Shown here one piece after another: positions 1 through 5,984 of a stretch of DNA of 6,394 bases. This DNA is from Balneolaceae bacterium (lineage in GTDB: Bacteria; Bacteroidota; Rhodothermia; Balneolales; Balneolaceae): the NCBI GenBank assembly GCA_007127395.1, contig SKZL01000091.1:1-6394 (forward strand). The letters run 5' to 3'. The stretch's first letter is position 1, and each line of letters begins with the position of its first letter. The notes under the pieces were generated by a model. That model worked only from the letters and a program-made list of their open reading frames with translations. It had not been told where the DNA came from and searched no databases. Position numbers and translations under genes: made by a program.

Positions 1-573
1 AGAGATCAATGTTCCGTAGGCTACTCCATCCACATGCATTCCAAATCCATAGATGAAAGTTATATTCAGTATGATATTGAGCAGATTTAATGCAATCGTA
101 ATAATCATCGGATAGGCTGCATTTTGCATACCCAGAAACCAGCCGTTCAAACCATATAGCGCGAGAACTGCCGGGGCGGTATAGATGCGAATATCATAAT
201 AAACCCTGGTGTACTCAGCCACTTCCTGTGAGCTCTCGAGCAAGAGGAAACTGAGTGATATGATTGGATACTGCAACATTAAAATCAGCAATCCGATCAT
301 CATGGCAATTAACTGAACACGTGCAAGTATCATGATCATCTCCTGACGATCACGTGCTCCATATTCCTGGGCAGTGAGCCCGGTGGTTCCCATCCTGAGA
401 AAACCAAACCCCCAAAAAATGAAGTTGAAAATCACGCTGCCAACCGCCAGCGCACCCAGGTAGTAGACATGATCCAGATGTCCGACCAATGCTGTATCTA
501 CCGCACCCAGAAGCGGCACAGAGAGGTTGCTGATAATGTTTGGGATCGCCAGTTTTAGTATCGATCTGTTCAA
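1..573 (-). CDS. MATE family efflux transporter (DinF-type), N-terminal part, cut by window edge
   Basis: Inner-membrane cation-coupled exporter of the MATE superfamily, which expels drugs or other small organic compounds using a Na+ or H+ gradient. The first 191 residues are visible, about five of the usual twelve helices. The N-terminus has the DinF-branch pattern: LAIPNIISN at 8-16, then VPLLGAVDTALVGHL at 19-33, in which D26 probably matches the conserved TM1 aspartate. MGTTGLTAQEYGARD follows at 61-75, then hydrophobic helices and the internal helix beginning LNGW. No ATG lies in the right place. The frame is closed upstream by a stop at 592-594, and the TTG at 571-573 gives MNRSILKLAIPN, which fits the start usual in this family, so I chose it. 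No Shine-Dalgarno is visible. The gene is transcribed away from all others nearby and its substrate cannot be predicted. Family assignment is firm; the start is likely but unproven. Confidence 0.9.
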   Translation of the reverse strand, partial: MNRSILKLAIPNIISNLSVPLLGAVDTALVGHLDHVYYLGALAVGSVIFNFIFWGFGFLRMGTTGLTAQEYGARDRQEMIMILARVQLIAMMIGLLILMLQYPIISLSFLLLESSQEVAEYTRVYYDIRIYTAPAVLALYGLNGWFLGMQNAAYPMIITIALNLLNIILNITFIYGFGMHVDGVAYGTLIS

Positions 574-631
574 CGGTTTATAAAATGGGCTTTACAAGTT
601 TTTTGATTGGGTATCCTGAGCAGATTAATCT

Positions 632-639
632 CAAAGCTA
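632..639 (-). promoter_or_regulatory. Possible Bacteroidota-type -7 element for the MATE gene
   Basis: Read on the minus strand this is TAGCTTTG, an exact match to TAnnTTTG, the -7 element of the primary sigma factor in Bacteroidota. A TTTT sits 19 nt upstream where TTG would be expected, so the -33 match is only partial. It would give a leader of roughly 50 nt before the TTG start at 573. With six fixed bases, about three such matches are expected by chance over both strands of this window, and use of this consensus by the host is assumed. Confidence 0.3.
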
Positions 640-692
640 TTGTTTAAATCACTGTAATAAAACTGAAAGATGGATTTAAGCTATTGGGTTAG

Positions 693-896
693 CCGCGGGA
701 CCAACGGCAGATATCAGACCCGCCACTCATTCTTACCATTGAGACAGTCCAAGAACTTTTTGCCTCCCGGTTCAGAATTACAGAACTTGAAAGTAACGAC
801 CCGGACCTCACAAACTTCAAGAAAGTTCGCCAAAAGGGCTCAAAAAATGATTTTTTTGAAATTTTATTGCTACTTTCGCAAAATAAGAGCATTTAA
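693..896 (+). pseudogene. Possible decayed C-terminal gene fragment (unknown family)
   Basis: From 693 to the TAA at 894-896 this frame encodes 67 residues that read like a genuine globular C-terminus: PRDQRQISDPPLILTIETV, then QELFASRFRITELESNDPD, LTNFKKVRQKGSKNDFFEI and LLLLSQNKSI. Codon choice is balanced and charged and hydrophobic residues alternate, unlike the overlapping frames. It contains no ATG or GTG, and no TTG until late. Directly upstream in the same frame is a TAG (690-692), preceded by KLKDGFKLLG and closed by TAA at 645-647. The simplest reading is the tail of an inactivated gene with an in-frame stop; a non-ATG start or chance is also possible. I do not recognise the family. 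Confidence 0.27.
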
Positions 897-939
897 ATAC
901 AGATCATTATTATCTTACTGTATTGAATAATTTCGAAAG

Positions 940-969
940 TTGCATATCAAGGCAACTGCATTTATTTTG
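940..969 (+). promoter_or_regulatory. Possible promoter for the 1020 gene cluster
   Basis: TTG at 940-942 is followed after 19 nt by TTATTTTG at 962-969, one mismatch from the Bacteroidota -7 consensus TAnnTTTG. The position, about 50 nt before the ATG at 1020, suits a promoter for the gene pair leading into rsmD. The match is imperfect and consensus use in this organism is assumed. Confidence 0.27.
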
Positions 970-1019
970 CTGTTTCATATTTTAAATACCTACTATCGCT
1001 AACCAATACATTTTCTCAC

Positions 1020-1496
1020 ATGGATTTAACGACTCGAAATAACATTTTAACAATTGTATTAGCCATCCTAATTGTGTTTTTGGCCTGGTTTCTGTATCGA
1101 TCTATAGTAGATCCTTATCAGGAAGTCATAGAAGAGCGGGAAATGGTTGAACGCGAACGTCATAGAATGGAATTGGTTCGCGATGTGCTGGTGCAGTACC
1201 GAAGCAGAAGAGGCAATTTTCCACCTACTGAAGGAGGCCTCGACAGCCTGATTGCTTTCCTGAAGACTGATTCAATGATGGTTCAGCGTGGTGATACGCT
1301 TTTCCGGTTTATGCCACCGCACACATATAATCCGGACTCTATCGTCTTCAGCCCAAGGCCTCCGCACAATCGATTTGAATACACGCTGAACGATACTATT
1401 CGTCCACGGCTATATCTTTTGGTGAATCCCGGCACTGATGACCGTATCGGAGATTTACAACGAACAACGATGCTGAACGCACCTAACTGGAATTAA
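1020..1496 (+). CDS. Membrane-anchored protein with a GspG-like segment, function unknown
   Basis: A 158-residue protein with one N-terminal membrane helix (about 9-27) and no signal-peptidase site, so it is probably an anchored protein with its bulk outside the cytoplasm. Residues 33-60 are strongly charged (EVIEEREMVERERHRMEL) and probably form a long helix or coiled coil. This leads into VQYRSRRGNFPPTEGGLDSL at 58-77, which resembles the conserved segment of the type II secretion major pseudopilin GspG (Y...G.YP.TE.GL..L). No prepilin peptidase motif (G followed by FTLIE-like residues) precedes the helix, so this is not a standard pseudopilin. The C-terminal half is rich in Pro, Arg and Asp and ends near NPGTDDRIGDL. 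The ATG at 1020 is the first in frame and places the helix correctly; no Shine-Dalgarno is seen. The stop lies 1 nt before the next gene, implying co-transcription. The similarity is by eye and no function is claimed. Confidence 0.8.
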   Translation: MDLTTRNNILTIVLAILIVFLAWFLYRSIVDPYQEVIEEREMVERERHRMELVRDVLVQYRSRRGNFPPTEGGLDSLIAFLKTDSMMVQRGDTLFRFMPPHTYNPDSIVFSPRPPHNRFEYTLNDTIRPRLYLLVNPGTDDRIGDLQRTTMLNAPNWN

Positions 1497-1497
1497 A

Positions 1498-2379
1498 ATG
1501 GAACCCGTGCAGTCTTGTTTAGGTGTATGCTACACGGGTAAACATCTTTATTACTCAGTTAACGATCCTAAACATGAAGGTCAGCTTACAAGGATCGGCA
1601 GTATTGATTTCAATTTTGATATTGAGCAGGCGACCCAATCGGGTAGTTCCGATACTTTCCCCGTTCTGAAAAGTACACTGGATGAACTCCGCAAAGAGTA
1701 CAAATGCAGTACAGCCAAGGTGCTTGCACCGGCATCTGAAGAGTGTTGGTCTGTGGTTCCAAAATCTGTATATGATGATACTTCCGAAAGAGAAGCGCAT
1801 ATTCAGTTATTAATGCGTGGTTCTGACAGGAGCCATGTGCAGGCAACATGGTTTTCTATCAGCAACACCGATTCCCGTCTGTTGCTTTTACGCGACAGTA
1901 ACTGTATGACCGGCTTCGATGAATTGTTCAGCTCTTTTTATATCACCGAATATCTTTCTGATTTTGAATTAGGTATGGAATGGCAACACCATACTCGAAA
2001 CAGAGGCTCATTTCTGATGGTAAATTGTCAGAGTAACTTAATCTCTGTCAGCTCTTTTGTTTTCGGCAAATTGCGTGGATGTACCTATCTGGAGTTCGAA
2101 GTGATCACAGACCTTCCCTATCTTTGGAATCTTTACGCAGATAAACTCTCGTGGATGAGTGGCATGCACGATGAAGCGTTTGTGTTCGGCCATCAAAGTA
2201 AAGCAGTGGCTGACATCCTGCAGGCGTATTGGTATGATCACGGGACCATTCACTTCATGGATACTTTGCAAAAAATGCAGGTGAATGCGAATGAGAAAAC
2301 ATATGGTTTTAAACTGGAAAGTGCCTTCCCTGCCATCATATCCAGTTTAAATCTGGAATACAGCAGCAATAACGAATGA
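1498..2379 (+). CDS. DUF3822 family protein (possible actin-like fold)
   Basis: A 293-residue soluble protein with no membrane helix or signal peptide. Size, position directly before rsmD, and a two-lobed layout fit DUF3822, a family known mainly from Bacteroidota; the family call rests partly on context. The first lobe opens with a strand-turn-strand (CLGVCYTGKHLYYSV, 7-21). The second begins near residue 171 with SFLMVNCQ, then LISVSSFVFGKLRG, a pattern like the phosphate-binding hairpins of actin/Hsp70-like folds. I recall a DUF3822 structure from Bacteroides thetaiotaomicron described as having an actin-like ATPase fold, but cannot verify that here. A late segment (PAIISSLNLEYSS) resembles the C-terminal helix of such folds. 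No clear nucleotide-binding motif is visible, so ATPase activity is doubtful. The ATG is 1 nt after the preceding stop and the gene overlaps rsmD in ATGA, so translational coupling is likely. Confidence 0.72.
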   Translation: MEPVQSCLGVCYTGKHLYYSVNDPKHEGQLTRIGSIDFNFDIEQATQSGSSDTFPVLKSTLDELRKEYKCSTAKVLAPASEECWSVVPKSVYDDTSEREAHIQLLMRGSDRSHVQATWFSISNTDSRLLLLRDSNCMTGFDELFSSFYITEYLSDFELGMEWQHHTRNRGSFLMVNCQSNLISVSSFVFGKLRGCTYLEFEVITDLPYLWNLYADKLSWMSGMHDEAFVFGHQSKAVADILQAYWYDHGTIHFMDTLQKMQVNANEKTYGFKLESAFPAIISSLNLEYSSNNE

Positions 2380-2927
2380 GAATCATTACAGGCAAATTAA
2401 AGGGACGCCAGATTCCGATACCTAAAACCGATCTTCTGCGTCCAACATCCGATCGTACAAAAGAAGGGCTCTTCTCAGTCATCGACGCGCGCACCTATTT
2501 TGATCAGACTCGTGTACTGGATCTTTTTGCAGGCAGTGGCAATCTGGGTTTTGAAGCCATCTCAAGGGGAGCCGCAAGCTGTCTGTTTGTCGATAATATT
2601 TCTGAGCATCTGAAGGAAATCGAGAAAACAGCCGAAAAGTTTGGTATTCGTGAACAAATCACCACATTGATCATGAATGTCGACCTTTTTTTAGATAAAG
2701 ATTTCGGTAAGTTCGATTTTATCTTTGCTGATCCGCCCTATGACTACTATCAAATGGCTGAAATGATCGATCTGGTCATGAACAATCGCTGGCTGGAGGA
2801 CGACGGATGGTTTATTCTTGAACATGACAAGCGGCACAATTTTTCAGAACACCGCTACTGTGTCTTCTCCAAACCCTATGGCCGAACCATCGTTAGTATT
2901 TTTAAGCTGAACAGTGTAGATTTCTGA
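2376..2927 (+). CDS. rsmD: 16S rRNA (guanine966-N2)-methyltransferase RsmD
   Basis: Cytoplasmic Rossmann-fold enzyme that uses S-adenosylmethionine to methylate N2 of a guanine (G966 in E. coli numbering) in 16S rRNA near the P site of the small subunit. At 183 residues it has normal family length. The family N-terminus MRIITGKLKGRQI (1-13) is followed by RPTSDRTKEGLFSVI (22-36), which orients substrate RNA, then SAM motif I, LDLFAGSGNLGFEAISRGA (48-66), and the catalytic DPPY (119-122) typical of amino-group methylation of bases. Motif I has Asn56 where Ala is usual. The ATG overlaps the TGA of the DUF3822 gene by 4 nt, so re-initiation by the same ribosomes is likely. coaD follows after 128 bp, an arrangement also seen in distant bacteria such as Bacillus (ylbH-ylbI). 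Confidence 0.96.
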   Translation: MRIITGKLKGRQIPIPKTDLLRPTSDRTKEGLFSVIDARTYFDQTRVLDLFAGSGNLGFEAISRGAASCLFVDNISEHLKEIEKTAEKFGIREQITTLIMNVDLFLDKDFGKFDFIFADPPYDYYQMAEMIDLVMNNRWLEDDGWFILEHDKRHNFSEHRYCVFSKPYGRTIVSIFKLNSVDF

Positions 2928-2943
2928 TGAATAGAGTTTTAAA

Positions 2944-2964
2944 AACCGGAATGATCTGTTCCGG
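2944..2964. other. Perfect 7-bp hairpin between rsmD and coaD
   Basis: ACCGGAA (2944-2950) and TTCCGGT (2958-2964) form a perfect 7-bp inverted repeat with a 7-nt loop, 17 nt after the rsmD stop. On the plus strand no T-run follows, so it is a poor intrinsic terminator in the gene direction. On the minus strand only a short T stretch follows. It could be a weak terminator, an RNA-stabilising 3' end for the rsmD transcript, or a protein site. The rest of the 128-bp gap shows no promoter I trust. Confidence 0.4.
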
Positions 2965-3055
2965 TAATATCCTGCGGTGTTTATAGTTTCATTTCATCAC
3001 AGGAATGAACAACAACCTATATCCGTGAATATCACCTTTAAGGCCTGATTTTGAT

Positions 3056-3556
3056 ATGAAAAATGCAGCCATCTATCCCGGTTCTTTTGATCCGCTCACC
3101 AACGGACATCTCGATATACTGGAACGTGCAGCTGAGATGTTTGATAAAATTTTTATCACGGTTGCCGTCAATAATAAAAAAACGGCTGTCTTTAACGGAG
3201 AGGAGAGGATCGAACTGATCCGCGAAGCGATCAAAGAGAAACCCTGGAAAGAAAAAATCGAAATTGAACAGTTTACCGGTCTTCTCATCGATTATGCGAG
3301 AAAAAAAGATGTCCGGATCTTACTGAGAGGGGTGAGGCAAATCTCCGATTTTGAATATGAATTCAGAATGGCATTGACAAACAGGCGGCTTGCACCCGAA
3401 ATTGATACACTTTTTTTGATGCCTGATGAACAACTGACATTTATTTCGGCAACGATTGTTAAAGAGGTGGCTGCATGGGGGGGAGATTTAAGCAGTTTTG
3501 TTCCGGATCATGTCGCTAAAGCCCTTCAGGATAAATTCCGGGATCAGAATTTGTGA
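3056..3556 (+). CDS. coaD: Phosphopantetheine adenylyltransferase CoaD (PPAT)
   Basis: Cytoplasmic nucleotidyltransferase for the penultimate step of coenzyme A synthesis: 4'-phosphopantetheine plus ATP gives dephospho-CoA and pyrophosphate. The 166-residue protein has normal bacterial length. The N-terminal phosphate-binding segment AIYPGSFDPLTNGHLDIL (5-22) contains the (H/T)xGH-type motif ending in catalytic H18. RGVR (91-94) precedes SDFEYEFRMALTNRRL, the usual PPAT core, and FISATIVKEVA (129-139) is the ISST-like ATP-phosphate loop with Ala132 in place of the second Ser. The end, GGDLSSFVP, is also standard. The start is firm because the active-site segment begins within a few residues; no Shine-Dalgarno is evident. 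It lies downstream of rsmD in the same direction and converges with the methyltransferase gene 23 nt beyond its stop. PPAT is generally essential and feedback-inhibited by CoA. Confidence 0.97.
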   Translation: MKNAAIYPGSFDPLTNGHLDILERAAEMFDKIFITVAVNNKKTAVFNGEERIELIREAIKEKPWKEKIEIEQFTGLLIDYARKKDVRILLRGVRQISDFEYEFRMALTNRRLAPEIDTLFLMPDEQLTFISATIVKEVAAWGGDLSSFVPDHVAKALQDKFRDQNL

Positions 3557-3579
3557 GTCCTTTACCGGATTCTACTAAT

Positions 3580-4197
3580 TTACTCTCCTTTTTTCCAGGC
3601 AATCAGGCTTTTCGTAATGCCCGCAATTTTTTCTTTATAGATTGTCGAATTCGGAAAAAGAGTTCTCAGCTCCCCTTCAGTCAATAGCAGGGTTTTATCC
3701 AAAAATTGAATGGTGCGTTTTTTTTCAACGCCCCACCTTCTATAACTGGAGTATGGCCAATATAGCGCAACCCAACGCTCCGCAATTGATGGCAAAAATT
3801 GGGCGTAAGGAAACATCAGGTGAGGTTCAATCGGAAAGTATCTGTTTGGTGTCTGAATCCAATACGATTTTCCCACTCGCCTTATCTCATCTGCCAATTT
3901 TTTTTGCTCTGAATAACCACCAACATGTTCTATCACACTGTTAGAAAATGCAATATCATACGCCTGGTCTTGAATCTCTTTCATGTTCAGAGCATCCGCC
4001 TGAACACATTGAAATCCCAAATCAAGATCTCTCTTCTTCGGTTTTGTAAGGTTGAGTAATGTTACATTTCTGTTTAACCCGGTATCCAGCCAGATTTCAC
4101 TGCTTCCCCCAACATCCAGTATTTTCGTCTGTGAATCTGGATTAAACCGATTCAAAAACAGCTCTATTCTCTGGGATCGGTATCTGTTTACTGACAT
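3580..4197 (-). CDS. Class I SAM-dependent methyltransferase, substrate unknown
   Basis: A 205-residue single-domain methyltransferase of the Methyltransf_11/25 type. SAM motif I is ILDVGGSSEIW (26-36), with VGG in place of the common GxGxG. An acidic position later in the fold is VQADALNM (65-72), and motif IV-like YDIAFSNSVIEHVGG spans 80-94. After the core comes YWIQTPNRYFPIEPH (112-126), then an aromatic-rich stretch with MFPYAQFLP and RWVALYWPYSSYRRWG; this could contact a membrane or a lipid or glycan substrate, though no true transmembrane helix is seen. Similar proteins are common near cell-surface polysaccharide genes, but none is present here, so the substrate is open. The ATG at 4195-4197 is the first in frame and leaves a short helical lead before motif I. 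It is a single-gene unit, convergent with coaD and divergent from the aminotransferase. Confidence 0.85.
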   Translation of the reverse strand: MSVNRYRSQRIELFLNRFNPDSQTKILDVGGSSEIWLDTGLNRNVTLLNLTKPKKRDLDLGFQCVQADALNMKEIQDQAYDIAFSNSVIEHVGGYSEQKKLADEIRRVGKSYWIQTPNRYFPIEPHLMFPYAQFLPSIAERWVALYWPYSSYRRWGVEKKRTIQFLDKTLLLTEGELRTLFPNSTIYKEKIAGITKSLIAWKKGE

Positions 4198-4396
4198 AAA
4201 CGTGATCTATTTGATGTAACTTTCTATTCCCAATTCAGGATCTTCAGTCTCTTTCTTGTTCGCCCGAATCTTTTATCAGTACGTTACCGGATTTAACTCT
4301 CAAAAAAGGATTTAAGATAATTATTCTCTTCTCGATTGTCATTCTGAAATCATTATATTTAAAAGATAAAATATAACTCACAACCGGATCAACAGA
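4198..4396. promoter_or_regulatory. Divergent promoter region, methyltransferase and aminotransferase
   Basis: This 199-bp AT-rich gap separates two genes read in opposite directions, so promoters for both should lie here. Toward the aminotransferase, TTGTCA at 4336-4341 and TATATTTA at 4354-4361 partly resemble -35/-33 and -10/-7 elements, but the spacer after TTG is only 15 nt, which is short. No exact TAnnTTTG occurs on either strand. No operator repeat or riboswitch-like fold was noticed. Confidence 0.45.
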
Positions 4397-5590
4397 ATGA
4401 TATCAAACAGGGCCAAAAACATCTCTCCTTCTGAAACACTGAAAATCTCTGCAAAAGCAAAAGAACTTGCACGAGAAGGCGCTTCCATAATCTCGCTGAG
4501 CGCCGGTGAACCTGATTTTAAAACACCCTCTCATATCTGTAATGCTGCTATTGAGGCCATTACTGACGGATTCCACGGCTATACAATGAACACAGGTATG
4601 CCTGAGCTGCGAGAAGCGATCAGTAATAAGCTGTTGCTTGAAAATCGCATGAAATACGATCCCGGGCAGATTGTATTATCGAACGGAGCCAAACAATCGA
4701 TCGGGTTTACCCTGCTTGCCACGATCAACCCCGGAGACGAAGTGATTATTCCCGCTCCATATTGGGTCTCTTACCCTGAAATGGTAAAAATGGCAGATGG
4801 CAGCCCGGTAATTGTAAAAACTCTTTTTGAAAACGATTTTAAATGTACACCTGCTCAATTAGAAACTGCTATAACTGATAAAACCAAAGCGCTTATTCTC
4901 TGCTCGCCATCCAATCCAACCGGATCATGTTACACCCGGCAGGAATTGCAGGAACTCGCTCTTATACTGGATAAACATCCTGATATTTTGATAATCTCCG
5001 ATGAAATTTATGAATATATCGTATTCGATGGTGAGCATGTCAGTATTTTAAATGCAGCACCTCACCTGATCGACCGTACAGTCATTATCAACGGGTTCTC
5101 CAAAGGATTTGCCATGACCGGCTGGCGCCTGGGATACATGGCAGGGCCTAAACCAATTGCGGATGCTGTAGCCAAAATTCAGAGTCAGGAAACCTCTGCG
5201 CCATCATCCATTTCACAAAAAGCAGGTTTGGCCGCATATACCGGTTCAATGAAGGCGGTTGAAGAGATGAGAAAAGCATTCAGTTCGCGCCGCGACTACA
5301 TCGTGGATGCCTTAAGATCCATTCCCGGAGTTGAGTGCTTTAAACCCTCAGGTGCATTTTATGTTTTCCCGGACATCCATCAATTCTTTGGAAAAACAAC
5401 ACCTGTGGGCGATAAAATCGAAACAAGTACAGATCTTTCACTCTATCTGTTGGAGAGTCATGGTGTTGCCGTTGTACCCGGGGATGCCTTTGGCGAACCC
5501 AATGGCATTCGTTTAAGCTATGCGGCTTCAATGGAAGATCTCAGCGAAGCCATCAACAGAATCAGTGACGGACTCTCATCGCTGTCTTAA
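4397..5590 (+). CDS. Class I PLP-dependent aminotransferase (aspartate aminotransferase Ib-like)
   Basis: A cytoplasmic fold-type I transaminase moving an amino group between an amino acid and a 2-oxo acid through pyridoxal phosphate. Its 397 residues match subgroup Ib aspartate aminotransferases. Visible landmarks in order: SLSAGEPDF (33-41), substrate-side loop YTMNTGMPELREAI, SNGAKQ (95-100) at the cofactor phosphate site, PAPYWVSYPE with W123 stacking on the pyridine ring, SNPTG with N173, SDEIYEY with D202 and Y205 contacting the ring, FSKGFAMTGWRLGY with the Schiff-base K236, and RLSYAAS with R372 binding the substrate carboxylate. All key residues are intact. Glutamate:aspartate exchange is the default guess; prephenate or aromatic amino acid transamination is possible in this subgroup and cannot be excluded by eye. 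The ATG gives the family start (RAKNISPSETLKI). It appears monocistronic, with a possible terminator about 75 nt downstream. Confidence 0.93.
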   Translation: MISNRAKNISPSETLKISAKAKELAREGASIISLSAGEPDFKTPSHICNAAIEAITDGFHGYTMNTGMPELREAISNKLLLENRMKYDPGQIVLSNGAKQSIGFTLLATINPGDEVIIPAPYWVSYPEMVKMADGSPVIVKTLFENDFKCTPAQLETAITDKTKALILCSPSNPTGSCYTRQELQELALILDKHPDILIISDEIYEYIVFDGEHVSILNAAPHLIDRTVIINGFSKGFAMTGWRLGYMAGPKPIADAVAKIQSQETSAPSSISQKAGLAAYTGSMKAVEEMRKAFSSRRDYIVDALRSIPGVECFKPSGAFYVFPDIHQFFGKTTPVGDKIETSTDLSLYLLESHGVAVVPGDAFGEPNGIRLSYAASMEDLSEAINRISDGLSSLS

Positions 5591-5610
5591 AACTCTCAAT
5601 TATGCTGAAG

Positions 5611-5643
5611 CAGGATTTCAATTATGACATCCTGTTCATAATT
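5611..5643. repeat. Two overlapping, mutually exclusive inverted repeats
   Basis: CAGGAT (5611-5616) pairs with ATCCTG (5629-5634), and AATTATGA (5620-5627) pairs perfectly with TCATAATT (5636-5643, 8-nt loop). The arms interleave, so only one hairpin can form at a time. TCAATTATG also occurs upstream as a direct repeat (5596-5604 and 5618-5626), giving the right arm a second potential partner. No T-run follows, so it is not a standard terminator. It may affect the 3' end of the aminotransferase mRNA or be chance in AT-rich DNA. Confidence 0.4.
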
Positions 5644-5665
5644 ACAAATTTGGCACATTTTATGC

Positions 5666-5694
5666 AGGTGTTGCACTCTGTAGAAACACCTTTT
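5666..5694 (+). terminator. Possible weak intrinsic terminator after the aminotransferase gene
   Basis: AGGTGTT (5666-5672) and AACACCT (5685-5691) form a perfect 7-bp stem with a 12-nt loop, followed by TTT and then GCC. An outer GGCA (5652-5655) can pair with TGCC (5694-5697). A second copy of AGGTGT at 5698-5703 could compete for ACACCT, forming an alternative hairpin. The short T-run makes this a weak terminator at best. It lies about 75 nt after the aminotransferase stop and before the FmdB-like gene, so it could also act as a leader element for that gene. Confidence 0.35.
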
Positions 5695-5732
5695 GCCAGG
5701 TGTAAATTATTTTAATCTTTATTTAAAAAAAT

Positions 5733-5981
5733 ATGCCAACATACGAATATAAACGTGAAGACGGTTCTGTTTTTGAGATATTTCAGGGTATCAATGACCC
5801 TGCCCTTGAAATTTGTCCTGAAACCGGGCAGAAAGTCAAAAGAATGATCTCCGGTGGTGGTGGAGTCGTTTATAAGGGCACCGGGTTTTATATAACAGAT
5901 TACAAAAATGGGCAATCTAACGGCTCTGATGCAACAAAAAAAGAAGCTGCTGATAAACCTGCTGAAGAGCCCAAAAAGTAG
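5733..5981 (+). CDS. FmdB family small protein with degenerate zinc ribbon
   Basis: An 82-residue protein with the layout of the FmdB (putative regulatory protein) zinc-ribbon family: MPTYEYKREDGSVFEIFQ (1-18), a GINDPALEICPETGQKVKR segment (19-37), the glycine run ISGGGG, then YKGTGFYITDY and a hydrophilic Lys/Glu/Ala-rich tail. Normal members carry two Cys pairs forming a zinc site. Here the first pair is replaced by KRED-type residues and the second is CPET, leaving C28 as the only cysteine, so zinc binding as in the family is not expected. The core fold is otherwise well kept, which argues for a functional variant over decay. The role of the family is poorly known; the name comes from a gene near a formamidase. 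The ATG is preceded by an A-rich stretch without Shine-Dalgarno. The next gene starts 3 nt after the stop, indicating one transcription unit. Confidence 0.85.
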   Translation: MPTYEYKREDGSVFEIFQGINDPALEICPETGQKVKRMISGGGGVVYKGTGFYITDYKNGQSNGSDATKKEAADKPAEEPKK

Positions 5982-5984
5982 AAG

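Larger units (their letters stand above)
574..1019. other. 446-bp intergenic region between divergent genes
   Basis: No convincing intact gene is present. The frame opening at ATG 670 gives a basic, low-complexity-like protein, and the minus-strand frame at 689-892 gives a Ser/Trp/Cys-rich one; both look like shadows. A third plus-strand frame (693-896) reads much more like real protein and is listed separately as a possible remnant. The right part (about 880-1019) is AT-rich. It contains a 7-bp inverted repeat, AATACAG (896-902) with CTGTATT (918-924), 15-nt loop and no following T-run. Promoters for the MATE gene (leftward) and the 1020 gene (rightward) should lie here. Confidence 0.6.

Noticed and set aside
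689..892. Minus-strand 67-residue frame
   Set aside because: Ser, Trp and Phe-rich composition typical of an antisense shadow, with no recognisable motif.
896..924. Inverted repeat AATACAG/CTGTATT after the possible remnant, considered as a terminator
   Set aside because: AT-rich 7-bp stem with a 15-nt loop and no T-run, so too weak to call in this AT-rich gap.
670..930. Plus-strand 86-residue frame starting at ATG 670
   Set aside because: The translation is Arg/Ser/Lys-rich with no protein-like pattern, while a different frame over the same bases reads much better. No start signal supports it.
3176..3483. Four 7-nt homopolymer tracts inside coaD (A at 3176-3182, A at 3301-3307, T at 3411-3417, G at 3477-3483), as in phase-variable genes
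   Set aside because: coaD is normally essential, the frame is intact, and the tracts encode conserved or tolerated residues (Lys, Phe/Leu, Trp-Gly-Gly). On/off slippage is implausible.
3642..3944. Plus-strand 100-residue frame across the methyltransferase gene
   Set aside because: It lies wholly antisense to a well-supported methyltransferase with intact motifs and shows no family features of its own.
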